Positions 50,420 to 59,832 of a stretch of DNA of 64,000 nucleotides are shown here, in pieces. The notes below the pieces were generated by a model that was given only the letters and a program-made list of their open reading frames with translations, had not been told where the DNA came from and did not search any database. Positions within the stretch are counted from its first letter, which is position 1. Every line of letters starts with the position of its first letter. Origin of the DNA: JAPPHY01 sp965247535. GTDB lineage: Bacteria; Chloroflexota; Dehalococcoidia; Lucifugimonadales; UBA2985. The stretch lies in NCBI GenBank assembly GCA_965247535.1, contig OZ252018.1, positions 62,001-126,000 on the forward strand. The letters are read 5' to 3'. The translations under genes and the position numbers were made by a program.

Positions 50420-51795
50420 TTACTCCTCGTAATCTTCGGGCATCAGCACGAACTCTGGGTAAGCCTCGATGCCCAGCTCCCCGGCGTCCTGGCCCAGCCG
50501 TTCCACTTGGGGCGAGACCCGCAGGCCCAGAGTCTTGTCCAGCACCTTCCAGACCACTGACGACGTCGTAAAGACGAAGGCGCCAATCGCCACCACGCCC
50601 AGCAGCTGCACGTGGAGCTGAGCGCCCGCAGCGATGCTCGCCGCCAGCGTGCCCCAGATACCGGAGACCAGGTGGGCAGGGATCGCCCCGACCACGTCGT
50701 CCATCTTGACCATCTCCATCAGCTTGAGAGCCGCCGTGCACAGGATACCGCCGACCGCGCCGATGATGATGGCCCAGTAGTGGTCGACGATATCGGGGCC
50801 CGCGGTTATGGACACCAGTCCGGCGATGGCCCCGTTCAGGCCGGCAAACAGCGCCATGCGGCCGAGGATGGGTCGGGGACAGCTAGGGCCGCCATGACGC
50901 CCGCGGCGGCTGCGAGGTTGGTGTTGACCAGCACGTGGCTTATGGCCACGGCGTCCAGGGCGCTGCCCAACGCGAGCTGGGACCCGCCGTTGAAGCCGAA
51001 CCACCCAAGCCACAGGATGAAGACGCCCAGGGTCACAATCAGCACGTTGGAGGGAGGCGTTGCGCTGACGCTGCCGTCGCGCCGGAACTTGCCAAGCCGC
51101 GGGCCGACCATAATCACGCCGGCCAGTGCGGCCCAGCCGCCCGTGCTATGGACGATCGTGGAGCCAGCGAAGTCCTGGAACCCCAGACTATTGAGCCAGC
51201 CGCCTCCCCACGTCCACGCGCCCACTATGGGGTAGATGAGGCCGGTCAGGATGAGCGTGACGAGGAAGAAGGACCAGAGCTTCACGCGCTCGGCGATGGC
51301 GCCGGAAACGATGGAGGCGGCAGTCGCCACGAACACCATCTGGAAGAACCAGTCGGACATTGTGGAGTGGCCGCCCTCGATCACCCTCGCGGCCGCCTCG
51401 CTCTGCCCGCCAACCAGGGCCACCTCGTCCGCGGTCGGGCCGTAGAGGAATTTGAAGGAGCCGATCACCTCGCCGACGTCCACGTACATCAGGTTGTAGC
51501 CGATGAAGAAGTAGGCCAGCCCTGCGATGGAGTAGATGCCGATGTTCTTCATGCAGATCATGGAGGCGTTCTTGGTGCGAACTGCGCCCGACTCCAGCAT
51601 GGTGAAGCCGGCGCACATCCACATCACGAGCGCACCCCACACCAGGAAGGCGAAGGTGTTGAGGACGAACTGCGTCTCCTGGTCGATGCCCTGGGCGTGG
51701 GCGATGGAAGGCCTCGCCAGGAAGTAGCCCATGCCAAGCACAGCGATCCCCCCCATCATCACCACCGACCGCCTGCGGCTCAGTATCGTACTCAT
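50420..51795 (-). pseudogene. amt: ammonium transporter (Amt), frameshifted
   Basis: N-terminal part (51795 to ~50885) has a signal peptide and about eight membrane segments with 'GFTMLESGAVRTKN', 'DFAGSTIVHSTGGWAALAGVIMVGPRLGKF' and 'ISHVLVNTNLAAAAGVMAALAV'. The frame then ends at 50836. The rest ('MALFAGLNGAIAGLVSITAG', 'IPAHLVSGIWGTLA', tail to 50420) continues in another phase. The break lies in a C-rich run near 50870-50890 and needs one inserted or two deleted bases to heal, with a few residues apparently lost. Either a real pseudogene or a sequencing/assembly error. Amt conducts ammonium into the cell. Confidence 0.87.
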
Positions 51796-51993
51796 CGGCC
51801 ACCTCCCGCGCGTATCGAGTCCTGGTCCGACGCGAATGATAGCACGGCAGCCGCTCGATGGTCACGCCTGCGGGTGGTGCTCACCACGGACGCCCGCAGC
51901 CTGGGGCAGCCTTCATGCGCGTCAGGTGGAATGCAGGCACTTGCTGTGCTAACATGAATATGAAAGCGACAACGATACGCGGGAGTATGCGAC
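51796..51993. other. intergenic region between amt and a PaREP1 gene
   Basis: No gene recognised. A TATCAT-like -10 for amt on the minus strand (~51836-51841) and GGGAG before the GTG at 51994 are the only signals. Confidence 0.35.
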
Positions 51994-52356
51994 GTGCGTC
52001 AGAACGCGACGTATCAGGAACAGAGCAAGGTGTTCCTGGAAAGGGCCCGCGCCGAGCTGGAGGCAGGAGACCTGCGTCAGGCTTCCGAGAAGGGATGGGG
52101 CGCGGCCGCGCAGATTCTCAAGGCGGTCGCCGAGGAGCGCGGTTGGGAGCACGGCAGCCACAGGCTGCTCTTTGACGTAGCGGGCCGCTTGGCAAGCGAA
52201 ACGCAGAGCGAGGAGTTGCGGGACGGGTTCAGCGCGGCCCATCTGCTACACATGAACTTCTACGAGGGTTGGCTCGACAGGACCTCGGTGGAAGCATACT
52301 TGAGCCGAGTTGAGCAGTTCGTGTCCGATACGGAGGCTGTTCTCAACGGCCGTTGA
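51994..52356 (+). CDS. PaREP1-family helical protein (second copy)
   Basis: 120 aa, GTG start. 'ELEAGDLRQASEKGWGAAAQILKAVAEERGWEHGSHRLL' and 'FSAAHLLHMNFYEGWLDRTSVE' parallel the copy at 43806. Predicted HEPN-like helical bundle; function unknown. It stands alone, without the Cna-B-like partner of the first copy. Confidence 0.78.
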   Translation: MRQNATYQEQSKVFLERARAELEAGDLRQASEKGWGAAAQILKAVAEERGWEHGSHRLLFDVAGRLASETQSEELRDGFSAAHLLHMNFYEGWLDRTSVEAYLSRVEQFVSDTEAVLNGR

Positions 52357-52396
52357 GTCCGCACTAACCCTTCCACCCCCTGCGGCACCTTTCCCC

Positions 52397-52978
52397 TCAG
52401 CCCCCCAGCCGCGCGGTGTGCAGCCGCGTGTACTCAGAACCGGCGGGCGTCAATACGCTGCGTATGAGTGAGATGCTCTCGACGGGCAGCATCGGACCTG
52501 CGTCAAACTCAACGGCGGCGAGCGCATCCGCCACGGCGCGCCTCTGCGGGACCGGAGCGCCATCCCTAACGCGGCCCAGCGTGATGTGAGGCCGGAACGC
52601 ACGCCTCTCCCTCGAAAACCCCAGCGTCTCCAGTTCGTCTTCCACCGAGCCATTCAGCTCCCTGAGCGGCTCGAGGTCGCCGGCGACCGACATCCAGATC
52701 ACGCGCATCGCCCGCAGGCGCTCGAAGCCTCCTATGCCGCCAAGCGCGACCTCGAACGGGCGCGCGGCCGCCCCGCAGCGCGACACCACATCCGACACGG
52801 CCGCCACTGACTCGACGTCGATGCTACCCAGGAACCTCAGCGTGAGGTGCAGGCTCTCCGGCCTCGTCCACCGCACGCCGCCGTCCACGCGGGAGACGAG
52901 ATGCTGCACCACACCGACGATCACTTCGCGCGTCGGTAGGGGCAGGTCCACGGCGATGAAGGCTCTGATCTGCTGCAT
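52397..52978 (-). CDS. thpR: RNA 2',3'-cyclic phosphodiesterase (LigT/ThpR)
   Basis: 193 aa. Two HxTx motifs, HLTL in 'ESLHLTLRFLG' and HITL in 'RPHITLGRV', form the active site of the 2H phosphoesterase fold. 'RAFIAVDLP' is the typical start, supporting ATG 52978 over longer open frame. Confidence 0.93.
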   Translation of the reverse strand: MQQIRAFIAVDLPLPTREVIVGVVQHLVSRVDGGVRWTRPESLHLTLRFLGSIDVESVAAVSDVVSRCGAAARPFEVALGGIGGFERLRAMRVIWMSVAGDLEPLRELNGSVEDELETLGFSRERRAFRPHITLGRVRDGAPVPQRRAVADALAAVEFDAGPMLPVESISLIRSVLTPAGSEYTRLHTARLGG

Positions 52979-53045
52979 CGTCAGGCTCTGGCGTCCATGA
53001 TGACACGGCGGACGTTTCAAACGTCCATGTGTGTGCGGATAAATG

Positions 53046-53903
53046 CTAGGGCTGTTCCGCCTGCGGCAGGCCGAGCAACCCGGCTGCGTTGCGGTACAGG
53101 ATGCCCTCCTTGGCGTCGTCCGAAATGGGCGCGTCCACGACCTGCCGGAGGAGGCGCTTCTGGCTGACGAGCGGGTAGTCCGTCCCGAACATGACCCTGT
53201 CCTCGCCGACCAGCCCCACGACTGCGGCGAACACCTCCTCACGGTAGAGGAACGGCGATGCGGCGGAGTCGAAGTACACGCGCTTCAGGGACTCCCTCAC
53301 CTCAGGCATGAGGGCGTAAAAGGGCAGGCCGCCTCCCCAGTGGGCGCAGACGATCGTCGCCTCCGGGAAGGCCTCGATGAAGCGGCAGAGGACCATCGGC
53401 GTGGTGCTCCCCTTGCCAGCGTAGGTATGCCCAACCGGCTCGGACGTGTGCGTCAGGATGGGCATGCCCGCCGCCGAGGCAGCCTCCACCACGGGCGCCA
53501 TAACCGACCTGTCGCCCAGGTCGAAGCCCTGCGTGTCCGGGTGCAACTCGCCGACGCCCGAAAGCCCGGCGGCGGCGCATCGCTCCACCTCGGCGACGGC
53601 TTCGGCGCCCCACCGCGGGTTGACGGCGCAGAAGCCCCTGAGCCTTAGCGGAAAGCGGCGAACCGCATCGATAAGGTAGTCGTTCGCCTCACGCGCCAGG
53701 CCGGGGTCGTTCCAGCCAATGCCCACCATGACGGACAGGTCCACGGCCGCGCCGTCCATGGTGGCCACAAGCTCCTCGGCGTCCGCCATACGCGAGCGGG
53801 GGTCTGAGAACATCGTGGACAGCGTGACGTCGCGGTCCAGAAGCGCCTCGCGGCGCCTGATCAGCTCCGGCGGGAAGACGTGCGTATGCGAATCGATGAT
53901 CAT
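53046..53903 (-). CDS. amidohydrolase-family metal-dependent hydrolase
   Basis: 285 aa TIM-barrel of the amidohydrolase_2 (ACMSD-like) group. 'MIIDSHTHVFPPEL' carries the HxH metal site; 'PILTHTSEPVG' and 'TIVCAHWGGGLPFYA' give the further His residues, and 'MFGTDYPLV' the late Asp. Substrate not deducible. ATG 53903 aligns with family starts. Confidence 0.88.
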   Translation of the reverse strand: MIIDSHTHVFPPELIRRREALLDRDVTLSTMFSDPRSRMADAEELVATMDGAAVDLSVMVGIGWNDPGLAREANDYLIDAVRRFPLRLRGFCAVNPRWGAEAVAEVERCAAAGLSGVGELHPDTQGFDLGDRSVMAPVVEAASAAGMPILTHTSEPVGHTYAGKGSTTPMVLCRFIEAFPEATIVCAHWGGGLPFYALMPEVRESLKRVYFDSAASPFLYREEVFAAVVGLVGEDRVMFGTDYPLVSQKRLLRQVVDAPISDDAKEGILYRNAAGLLGLPQAEQP

Positions 53904-53905
53904 GG

Positions 53906-54718
53906 CTATGCTACACTGACCGCCCGGCCCCGGACTTTCCTGGTGAACAGCAGGCCGGACCACGTCCCGTCTATCGAGCAGATCTTGTAGTCGACCAAGC
54001 CCATCTCCAGGCCCGTGTCCCGCACGACCACCTGCGTGAGATCGGAGGGGACGCCGGAGGCCTTCTTGGGCCAGGCCATCCAGAGATTCCCATTCTCAGC
54101 TACGCCGCGCAGCACTTCGTCCAGCCGTTCCACGATGTTGCCCCTGGACCGGACGAACCAGATGGCCAGCCGGCAGGGGTCTTCCGGCCGCTCGTGGAGC
54201 GTGACTCCATCAGGCAACGCACCGAGGGTCTCCTCGAACCCGTCCGGCGCGTCGACCAAAAGCACGGCGTAGCCGGCACGAATGCCCAGCTTGCTGACGA
54301 GCGGCATCGACGAGTACGCCTCGAAGCCGGAGCTCGGCATGTGTGGCGTCGAGGGCGCGTCCGCAATTGCTTTCCGCAGTGCCTCACCAACGTCGCTACA
54401 ACTCGTAAACGCGGCGTCCGGCAGGACATCCCTGGTACGCTGCACCTTGTCCGGCTGTCCGCCGACGAACAGCAGCGGCGTGCCGCGGGACGACTTCCGG
54501 CCCCGCAGGTAGACGCCCATCTCCCGTCCGTGCGACGGCAGCCTGCCAAGGTCGATGACGATGGCATCGCCCGGGTCCGCGGCCAGCGCCTTCATGTCGT
54601 CGAGCGTGTCCAGGGGTCGGTACGTCGCTTCAAAGCCGGCGCTGCGCAGCCGCTCGATGCGCTCCGGGGCCTCCGCGGCCTTCCAGTGCACCAGACGCAC
54701 TCTACGCTCGGCGGTCAC
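53906..54718 (-). CDS. two-domain protein: receiver-like region plus DUF3052
   Basis: 270 aa. Residues ~1-120 look like a receiver-type alpha/beta fold ('RLVHWKAAEAPERIERLRSAGFEATYRP', 'AIVIDLGRLPSHGREM', 'GTPLLFVGG') but the phospho-acceptor context is not standard. Residues ~145-265 match DUF3052 ('YAVLLVDAPDGFEETLGALPDG', 'NLWMAWPKKASGVPSDLTQ', 'GLVDYKICSIDGTWSGLLF'). Its ATG overlaps... the tmk start side by 4 bp at 54715-54718 (tmk stop), so it is downstream of and coupled to tmk. Function unknown. Confidence 0.72.
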   Translation of the reverse strand: MTAERRVRLVHWKAAEAPERIERLRSAGFEATYRPLDTLDDMKALAADPGDAIVIDLGRLPSHGREMGVYLRGRKSSRGTPLLFVGGQPDKVQRTRDVLPDAAFTSCSDVGEALRKAIADAPSTPHMPSSGFEAYSSMPLVSKLGIRAGYAVLLVDAPDGFEETLGALPDGVTLHERPEDPCRLAIWFVRSRGNIVERLDEVLRGVAENGNLWMAWPKKASGVPSDLTQVVVRDTGLEMGLVDYKICSIDGTWSGLLFTRKVRGRAVSVA

Positions 54719-55491
54719 GAGCGGCCCGCCTCACCGCGCACTGCGGTCAGCAACGGCTCCACGCGCTGCCAGATTAGGTCCGATACCTCCTGCTGGGGAA
54801 GCCGCGCGTCTATCACGGTCCACCTCTCCGACTCTCTGCGGGCCATCTCCAGATAGCCCTGACGAATGCGGCGGTGGTAGTCCATCGTTTCTCTGTCCTC
54901 GTAGCCTCCCTCGAACAAAGCGCCCTGGCTCGATTCCCGGGCCCGGCCGGGAGTGTCCTTCTCCTCGAGCGCGTCGGCGAACAGGTAGCCCTGGCTGGCG
55001 GCATCCCGAAAGCTCCCGATGGCCTTCTGCTCCATCCGGTCACCGGACCAGGTGTCCCTCTTCAACCTCTCCTCAGGCGGCAGGTCAAGCAGGACGGTCA
55101 GGTCCGGCTTTAGGCCGCCGGTACCCACCGAGTTCACGGCCTCCACCTTCTCCGGCGGTATGCCGCGCCCGTAACCCTGGTACGCCACGGTGGAGTCCGC
55201 GAAGCGGTCCGAGATCACAACTTCGCCGCGGTCCAGCGCGGGGCGTATGACCTCAGAAACAAGCTGCGATCGCGAGGCATTGAAGAGCAGGAGCTCCGCG
55301 TCCGGCGTCCGGGGCGCGTTGCCGAACTTGAGCACGCTCCTGAGGAGATCGCCCAGCCGGGTATCGCCGGGCTCACGCACAGCAGTCACCGGAATCTTCC
55401 GCTGACGTAGGCGGTCTACAAGCGCCGCCACCTGCGTGGACTTGCCGCTGCCGTCCCCGCCCTCAAGCGTGATGAAGATACCTCCCGGCAT
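54715..55491 (-). CDS. tmk: thymidylate kinase, long form
   Basis: 258 aa, about 45 longer than usual. P-loop 'EGGDGSGKSTQ' (10-20), 'ISDRFADSTVAYQGYGRGI' (DR motif), 'PDLTVLLDLPPEE'. The extra length is mainly in the LID and following region (about residues 150-205: 'SFRDAASQGYLFADALEEKD', 'SSQGALFEGGYEDRETMDYHRR'). Phosphorylates dTMP. The end overlaps the DUF3052 gene by 4 bp. Confidence 0.9.
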   Translation of the reverse strand: MPGGIFITLEGGDGSGKSTQVAALVDRLRQRKIPVTAVREPGDTRLGDLLRSVLKFGNAPRTPDAELLLFNASRSQLVSEVIRPALDRGEVVISDRFADSTVAYQGYGRGIPPEKVEAVNSVGTGGLKPDLTVLLDLPPEERLKRDTWSGDRMEQKAIGSFRDAASQGYLFADALEEKDTPGRARESSQGALFEGGYEDRETMDYHRRIRQGYLEMARRESERWTVIDARLPQQEVSDLIWQRVEPLLTAVRGEAGRS

Positions 55492-55501
55492 GGATTCGCA
55501 C

Positions 55502-57046
55502 CTACCGCCGGGAGATGGTCACGCGTCGGTTCGGCTCCCTGCCCACGCTCGTGGAGGCCAGGCTGCTCTCCTCGGCGATCTGGTGCTGAAGCCTTCTGAT
55601 GTAGGCCATCTGGGGCGTCAGCGTCACCGTCTCCTCGCCCTTGTGGACCTGACGCGCAGCCTCCTCCGCCTCTCGCACCGCCAGCACCGCGGGGTCCTCC
55701 CACCCCCTCTCCCGCGAAAGGCCCGTGAGGAACTCACGTATCTGGGGTGGAGTGTTGTTCCTGAGCACGAAGATCGACCTGCCCGACTCCTCGGCGTTCT
55801 TGAGAGTGCGAGGCATCTTGCGGAAGAACTGCTTGGTGGTGAGGAGTATCTCCGCCCGCTCCATTCTGTCCACCACCTCGATGGGCATCCTGGCCGCCTG
55901 CACGGCGTGAACAAGCCGGCCCTTGTTCACGCCGAACGGCAGCACCCTGATGCGGTCTCCTGCCGGCTGAAGCCCAAGCGAAAACTCCTGCGACTCCCCT
56001 GCGCCGTCGCTCGGGAAGAGCGTGGCAGCCGGCGCCTCCCTGGAAATGCTGACCTCGCCGCGCTCGTCCGAGGAGCGAGTCTCCGGGGAGACGGCCACCC
56101 CGCGCAGCATCGCGTCCACAACCCGCGCGACGTCATCGTGAACGGCCACGCGGTCCCATGACTGGATTTCAATCACAACGTCGAACGTGGGAGGAGACTT
56201 GCGCTCCAACACACTCTTCTGCGTGCGACGCCTGCGGGCCTCCTCGTCTCCGAGGGTGACCGTCTGGATGCCGCCTATCAGGTCGGAAAGCGTGGGGTTG
56301 AGCACCAGGTTGCTTAGCGTGTTGCCGTGGGCGGTGGCGATGAGCTGTACGCCGCGCTCTGCGATGGTGCGGGCTGCAGCCGCCTCAAGCTCCGTGCCCA
56401 TCTCATCGATGATGATGACCTGCGGCATGTGGTTCTCCACCGCCTCGATCATCACGGCGTGCTGCAGGGCCGGCGTGACCACCTGCATGCGCCTGGCGCG
56501 GCCGATGGCGGGATGCGGTATGTCGCCGTCGCCTGCGATCTCGTTGGACGTGTCCACGATTATCACGCGCTTGCGCACGTCGTCGGCCAGCACGCGCGCC
56601 ACCTCCCGGAGCATCGTGGTCTTGCCCATGCCCGGGCGGCCCAGGAGCAGTATGCTCTTGCCGCTCCTCACGAGGTCCTCGATGACGCGGATGGTGCCGA
56701 AGACCGCCCGACCCACCCGGCACGTGAGGCCGACTATCTTGGCCCGCCGGTTGCGAATCGCGGAGATACGGTGCAGTGTTCGCTCTATGCCGGCGCGGTT
56801 GTCGTCGCCAAAGTCGCCGATGCGCTCCACTACGTGCTGAATGTCCGCCTCCGTGACCTCCCGCGGCGACAGCACCACCTCGTGCTCCGGGAACCTGGCC
56901 TCGGGCGGGCGCCCCAGATCAAGCACCACCTCGAGCAGCCCGTCCAGGCTGTCCCATTCCCTGAGCGGCGCCTGTACATTCAGAGGCAGCGCGCCAACCA
57001 GTTCTTCCAGGTCGTCGAATACGTACTTCTCTATCCGTTCCTCTAT
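55502..57046 (-). CDS. R3H-domain AAA ATPase (SpoIIIAA-like), probable AUA start
   Basis: 514 aa if read from ATA 57046. ATPase core: Walker A LLLGRPGMGKTTMLRE, Walker B 'VIIIDEMGTELEA', 'TAHGNTLSNL'; C-terminal R3H domain ('MAYIRRLQHQIAEES...RVTISRR') for single-stranded nucleic acids. The first ATG/GTG/TTG in frame is GTG 56929, but the 39 codons before it are protein-like ('EKYVFDDLEELVGALPLNVQ', 'WDSLDGLLE') and needed to match the family N-terminus. The upstream stop is TAG 57068-57070, and only ATA 57046 sits 7 bases after a good AAGGGGTGA ribosome-binding site. Confidence 0.85.
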   Translation of the reverse strand: MEERIEKYVFDDLEELVGALPLNVQAPLREWDSLDGLLEVVLDLGRPPEARFPEHEVVLSPREVTEADIQHVVERIGDFGDDNRAGIERTLHRISAIRNRRAKIVGLTCRVGRAVFGTIRVIEDLVRSGKSILLLGRPGMGKTTMLREVARVLADDVRKRVIIVDTSNEIAGDGDIPHPAIGRARRMQVVTPALQHAVMIEAVENHMPQVIIIDEMGTELEAAAARTIAERGVQLIATAHGNTLSNLVLNPTLSDLIGGIQTVTLGDEEARRRRTQKSVLERKSPPTFDVVIEIQSWDRVAVHDDVARVVDAMLRGVAVSPETRSSDERGEVSISREAPAATLFPSDGAGESQEFSLGLQPAGDRIRVLPFGVNKGRLVHAVQAARMPIEVVDRMERAEILLTTKQFFRKMPRTLKNAEESGRSIFVLRNNTPPQIREFLTGLSRERGWEDPAVLAVREAEEAARQVHKGEETVTLTPQMAYIRRLQHQIAEESSLASTSVGREPNRRVTISRR

Positions 57047-57067
57047 CGCGTCACCCCTTGATTGCGT

Positions 57068-57997
57068 CTACGCCCTCGCGGGCGCCAAGGCCCGGTCCTT
57101 CACCCTCACGGCCAGAGGCTTCACCATCAGCTGGTACTGGCGAACGGGCACGAAGTCCGCACGCTCCAGCGAACGCGCCTGTTCGGGCTGGTGGCTGGGC
57201 ACCAGCGACAGGAAGGGAGCCAAGGGCCGCCCCTGCTGAAGCGCCCAGCTGACCAGGTTGTCCCAGGCGGCCGCGTCCTCCGAGGGATGCATCATCACCT
57301 CCAGGCTGTTGACGGTCTGCCCGCCTGAGCCCACGCGAGCCCAGCCCAGGACGCGGCCTTGCACATCGTACACACCCTGCCGCACACGCTTGCCGGGCGA
57401 CTCCAGTGCATGACTCCACTCGTCGAAGGTCATTGCGTACTCCCACTTCACCCTGGAAGGTACACAGCGATCGTACAGGAGGAATACATGGTAGGCGTCT
57501 GAAGGCGTCAGACGACGGATGGCGCTCTCATCGCGCGGCTCTGCCGATGGAAGTGGCTCGCGCCTGTACAGCGTCTCCTGTGCGCAGCGCACAAAGCCGG
57601 CATCCCTGGCCAGGTCCACAACGCGGTTCAGCGCCGGCAGCCGCAGAAAAACGCGCTCGCCGCCCTGCTCACCGGCCAGGGCGCACAGCCTCTCCAGAAG
57701 CTCGATGCCCTCGAGTTCGACCTCCGGCGGCAGGTTCAGCAGATGGACCTCCCAAGCCTTTGGGCCGGACCGAGTCCTCACGGAGGCAAGGGCGCGAAGG
57801 TGCATACCTTCAGTCAGCACGCTGCCACGCTCCCTTTCCCTGTGAAGAGCCAGTCCCCCGGCCACGGAGCGCGTGCTTGGAGGGTTCTCGGCGCCCTTGC
57901 CCACTCGGTCCCAGGTTTGGGCAAGGCTTGGACCAAGCCGCGGTCCATCGATCAGGTACCACAGCAAGTCGGTGGTGCGCAGTCTTCGGATCGTCAC
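57068..57997 (-). CDS. GNAT-like acetyltransferase, hypothetical
   Basis: 309 aa. Two GNAT-like halves can be seen: residues ~1-150 ('HLRALASVRTRSGPKAWEVHLLNLPP', 'ERVFLRLPALNRVVDLARDAGFVRCAQETLYRR') and ~155-300 ('IRRLTPSDAYHVFLLYDRCVPSRVK', 'YDVQGRVLGWARVGS'). The acetyl-CoA pyrophosphate loop is not strict, so activity is uncertain. Lies between pdxT and the R3H ATPase with 1- and 21-bp gaps in one transcription unit. Confidence 0.6.
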   Translation of the reverse strand: MTIRRLRTTDLLWYLIDGPRLGPSLAQTWDRVGKGAENPPSTRSVAGGLALHRERERGSVLTEGMHLRALASVRTRSGPKAWEVHLLNLPPEVELEGIELLERLCALAGEQGGERVFLRLPALNRVVDLARDAGFVRCAQETLYRREPLPSAEPRDESAIRRLTPSDAYHVFLLYDRCVPSRVKWEYAMTFDEWSHALESPGKRVRQGVYDVQGRVLGWARVGSGGQTVNSLEVMMHPSEDAAAWDNLVSWALQQGRPLAPFLSLVPSHQPEQARSLERADFVPVRQYQLMVKPLAVRVKDRALAPARA

Positions 57998-57998
57998 C

Positions 57999-58580
57999 TC
58001 ACACCTCTGATGCCATGCTCAGGAAGTAGGAGTGAAACCTGCAATCGCCGGTGAGCTCCGGATGGAAGGACGTGGCCAGGATGTTCCGCTGCCGGACGGC
58101 CACGACTCTCCCGTCGTCCAGGCAGGCCAGTTGCTTGACTCCGGGTCCCACCTGCTCGATGACCGGGGCGCGGATGAACACGGCGCGGAAGGGTTCGTCG
58201 CCAAGCTCAGCTACGTGGAGATCAGCCTCAAAGCTATCGACCTGACGGCCGTAGCCGTTGCGCTGCACGCGGACGTCGATGAGACCGAGGGGTTTTGGCC
58301 GGTCGTCGGTGAGGCTTGCTGCCAGGACTATCAGGCCTGCGCATGTGCCCCACGTGGGCATGCCGTCCCGGACGCGCGCCTCGATTTCGCCGGCAAGGTC
58401 GAAGACGTCCATGAGGCGCGAGATGGTGGTGCTCTCTCCGCCGGGGATGACCAGAGCCTCCACGCCGGCGAGGTCCCTGGGCAGGCGCACCTGAGCCGGC
58501 TCAGCCCCAGCGCACTCGAGGGCCGTCACGTGCTCGGCAAAGTCCCCCTGAAGGGCCAGGACTCCCACCTTCTTGGCCAC
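57999..58580 (-). CDS. pdxT: pyridoxal 5'-phosphate synthase glutaminase subunit
   Basis: 193 aa. 'VGVLALQGDFAEHV' start, 'IPGGESTTISRL', nucleophile Cys in 'WGTCAGLIVLA', 'FHPELTGD' with the His/Glu pair. Feeds ammonia to PdxS. 1 bp after pdxS. Confidence 0.96.
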   Translation of the reverse strand: MAKKVGVLALQGDFAEHVTALECAGAEPAQVRLPRDLAGVEALVIPGGESTTISRLMDVFDLAGEIEARVRDGMPTWGTCAGLIVLAASLTDDRPKPLGLIDVRVQRNGYGRQVDSFEADLHVAELGDEPFRAVFIRAPVIEQVGPGVKQLACLDDGRVVAVRQRNILATSFHPELTGDCRFHSYFLSMASEV

Positions 58581-58581
58581 T

Positions 58582-59463
58582 CTACCAGCCTCTTACGGCC
58601 AGGATCTCCTCCTGCTTCATGGTACGAATGTCCATGCCGGACATGGGTTCGCCCAGGTTCTCGGACGCCTTGGCGATGACGTCCGGGTCGTTGTAGTGGG
58701 TGGTGGCGGCGACGATGGCCTTGGCGCGGGCCTCCGGGTTGTCCGACTTGTAGATCCCGGAACCCACAAAGACGCCCTCGGCGCCAAGCTGCATCATCAG
58801 GGCTGCGTCGGCGGGCGTGGCAATGCCGCCGGCGGCGAAGTTGACGACGGGCAGGCGTGCGGTGTCGTGGACCTCGCGCACGAGCTCGAAGGGAGCGCCC
58901 AGGGCCTTGGCCTCCGCCATGAGCTCGTCCTGCGTCATGCCGACGATCTTCCTGATCTCGCCCATTACGGAGCGCATGTGGCGCACTGCCTCCACGATGT
59001 TGCCGGTGCCTGCCTCGCCCTTGGTGCGAATCATGGCTGCGCCCTCGCCGATTCGCCTCAGCGCCTCGCCCAGGTCGCGGCATCCGCATACGAAGGGCAC
59101 CTTGAAGTCGTGCTTCCAGATGTGGTGACTCTCGTCGGCAGGCGTGAGCACCTCAGATTCGTCAATGTAGTCGGCGCCCAGCGCCACAAGCACCTGCGCC
59201 TCCACGAAGTGACCGATCCTGCACTTGGCCATGACGGGAATCGTGACCTCCTTCATGATTGCCGTGATGCGCGTCGGGTCGGCCATGCGGGCAACGCCTC
59301 CGGCAGCCCGGATGTCCGCGGGCACGCGCTCAAGAGCCATGACAGCGCAAGCGCCCGAGTCTTCAGCGATCTTGGCCTGCTCGGCGGAGACCACGTCCAT
59401 GATCACGCCGCCCTTGAGCATCTGGGCTAGTCCGGCTTTGACACGCCACGTTCCCTGGTCCAT
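58582..59463 (-). CDS. pdxS: pyridoxal 5'-phosphate synthase subunit PdxS
   Basis: 293 aa TIM-barrel. 'GLAQMLKGGVIMDVVSAEQAKIAEDSGACAVMALERVPADIR' and 'PVMAKCRIGHFVEAQVL' with the two active-site lysines are canonical. Makes PLP from ribose-5-P, glyceraldehyde-3-P and ammonia. ATG 59463 has GGAG upstream; a 10-codon extension is not conserved. Confidence 0.97.
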   Translation of the reverse strand: MDQGTWRVKAGLAQMLKGGVIMDVVSAEQAKIAEDSGACAVMALERVPADIRAAGGVARMADPTRITAIMKEVTIPVMAKCRIGHFVEAQVLVALGADYIDESEVLTPADESHHIWKHDFKVPFVCGCRDLGEALRRIGEGAAMIRTKGEAGTGNIVEAVRHMRSVMGEIRKIVGMTQDELMAEAKALGAPFELVREVHDTARLPVVNFAAGGIATPADAALMMQLGAEGVFVGSGIYKSDNPEARAKAIVAATTHYNDPDVIAKASENLGEPMSGMDIRTMKQEEILAVRGW

Positions 59464-59832
59464 ATACCGCTCCTTCTCCGGGAAGCATCCCACTGGTGAG
59501 GTTATTATACAACAGCCACTGGGGACTTACCAATTGCGGGGGGCCACAGTTTGCGCGCGGACGTTATCCAACTGCCGGTCCATGATAAGCCACATACTAC
59601 CGTATCTATCTCGCGGGAAAAAGATACTGAAAGGCCCAAGAGTTTCATTTGCTCACCCAATGTCACTCGGTGTTTCCTGTTGGGCCAAACTGCGTTGGCA
59701 GCCTATACCCCACACGCCCTTGTTCACCTGCACGCTCCAAGGTAGAATGCGACGGGCGGCAGGCCGTCGGTGACGCCGGGCCGAGTTGCCACGCGGTATC
59801 CCATACGACGCTCGGAGCGAGATCAACACGCT
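59464..59832. promoter_or_regulatory. intergenic region with pdxS promoter
   Basis: Minus strand TTGGTA (59533-59528) and TATAAT (59509-59504) with 18-bp spacing form the pdxST promoter. The rest, 59534-59832, is non-coding; I see no RNA gene or terminator. Confidence 0.65.
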
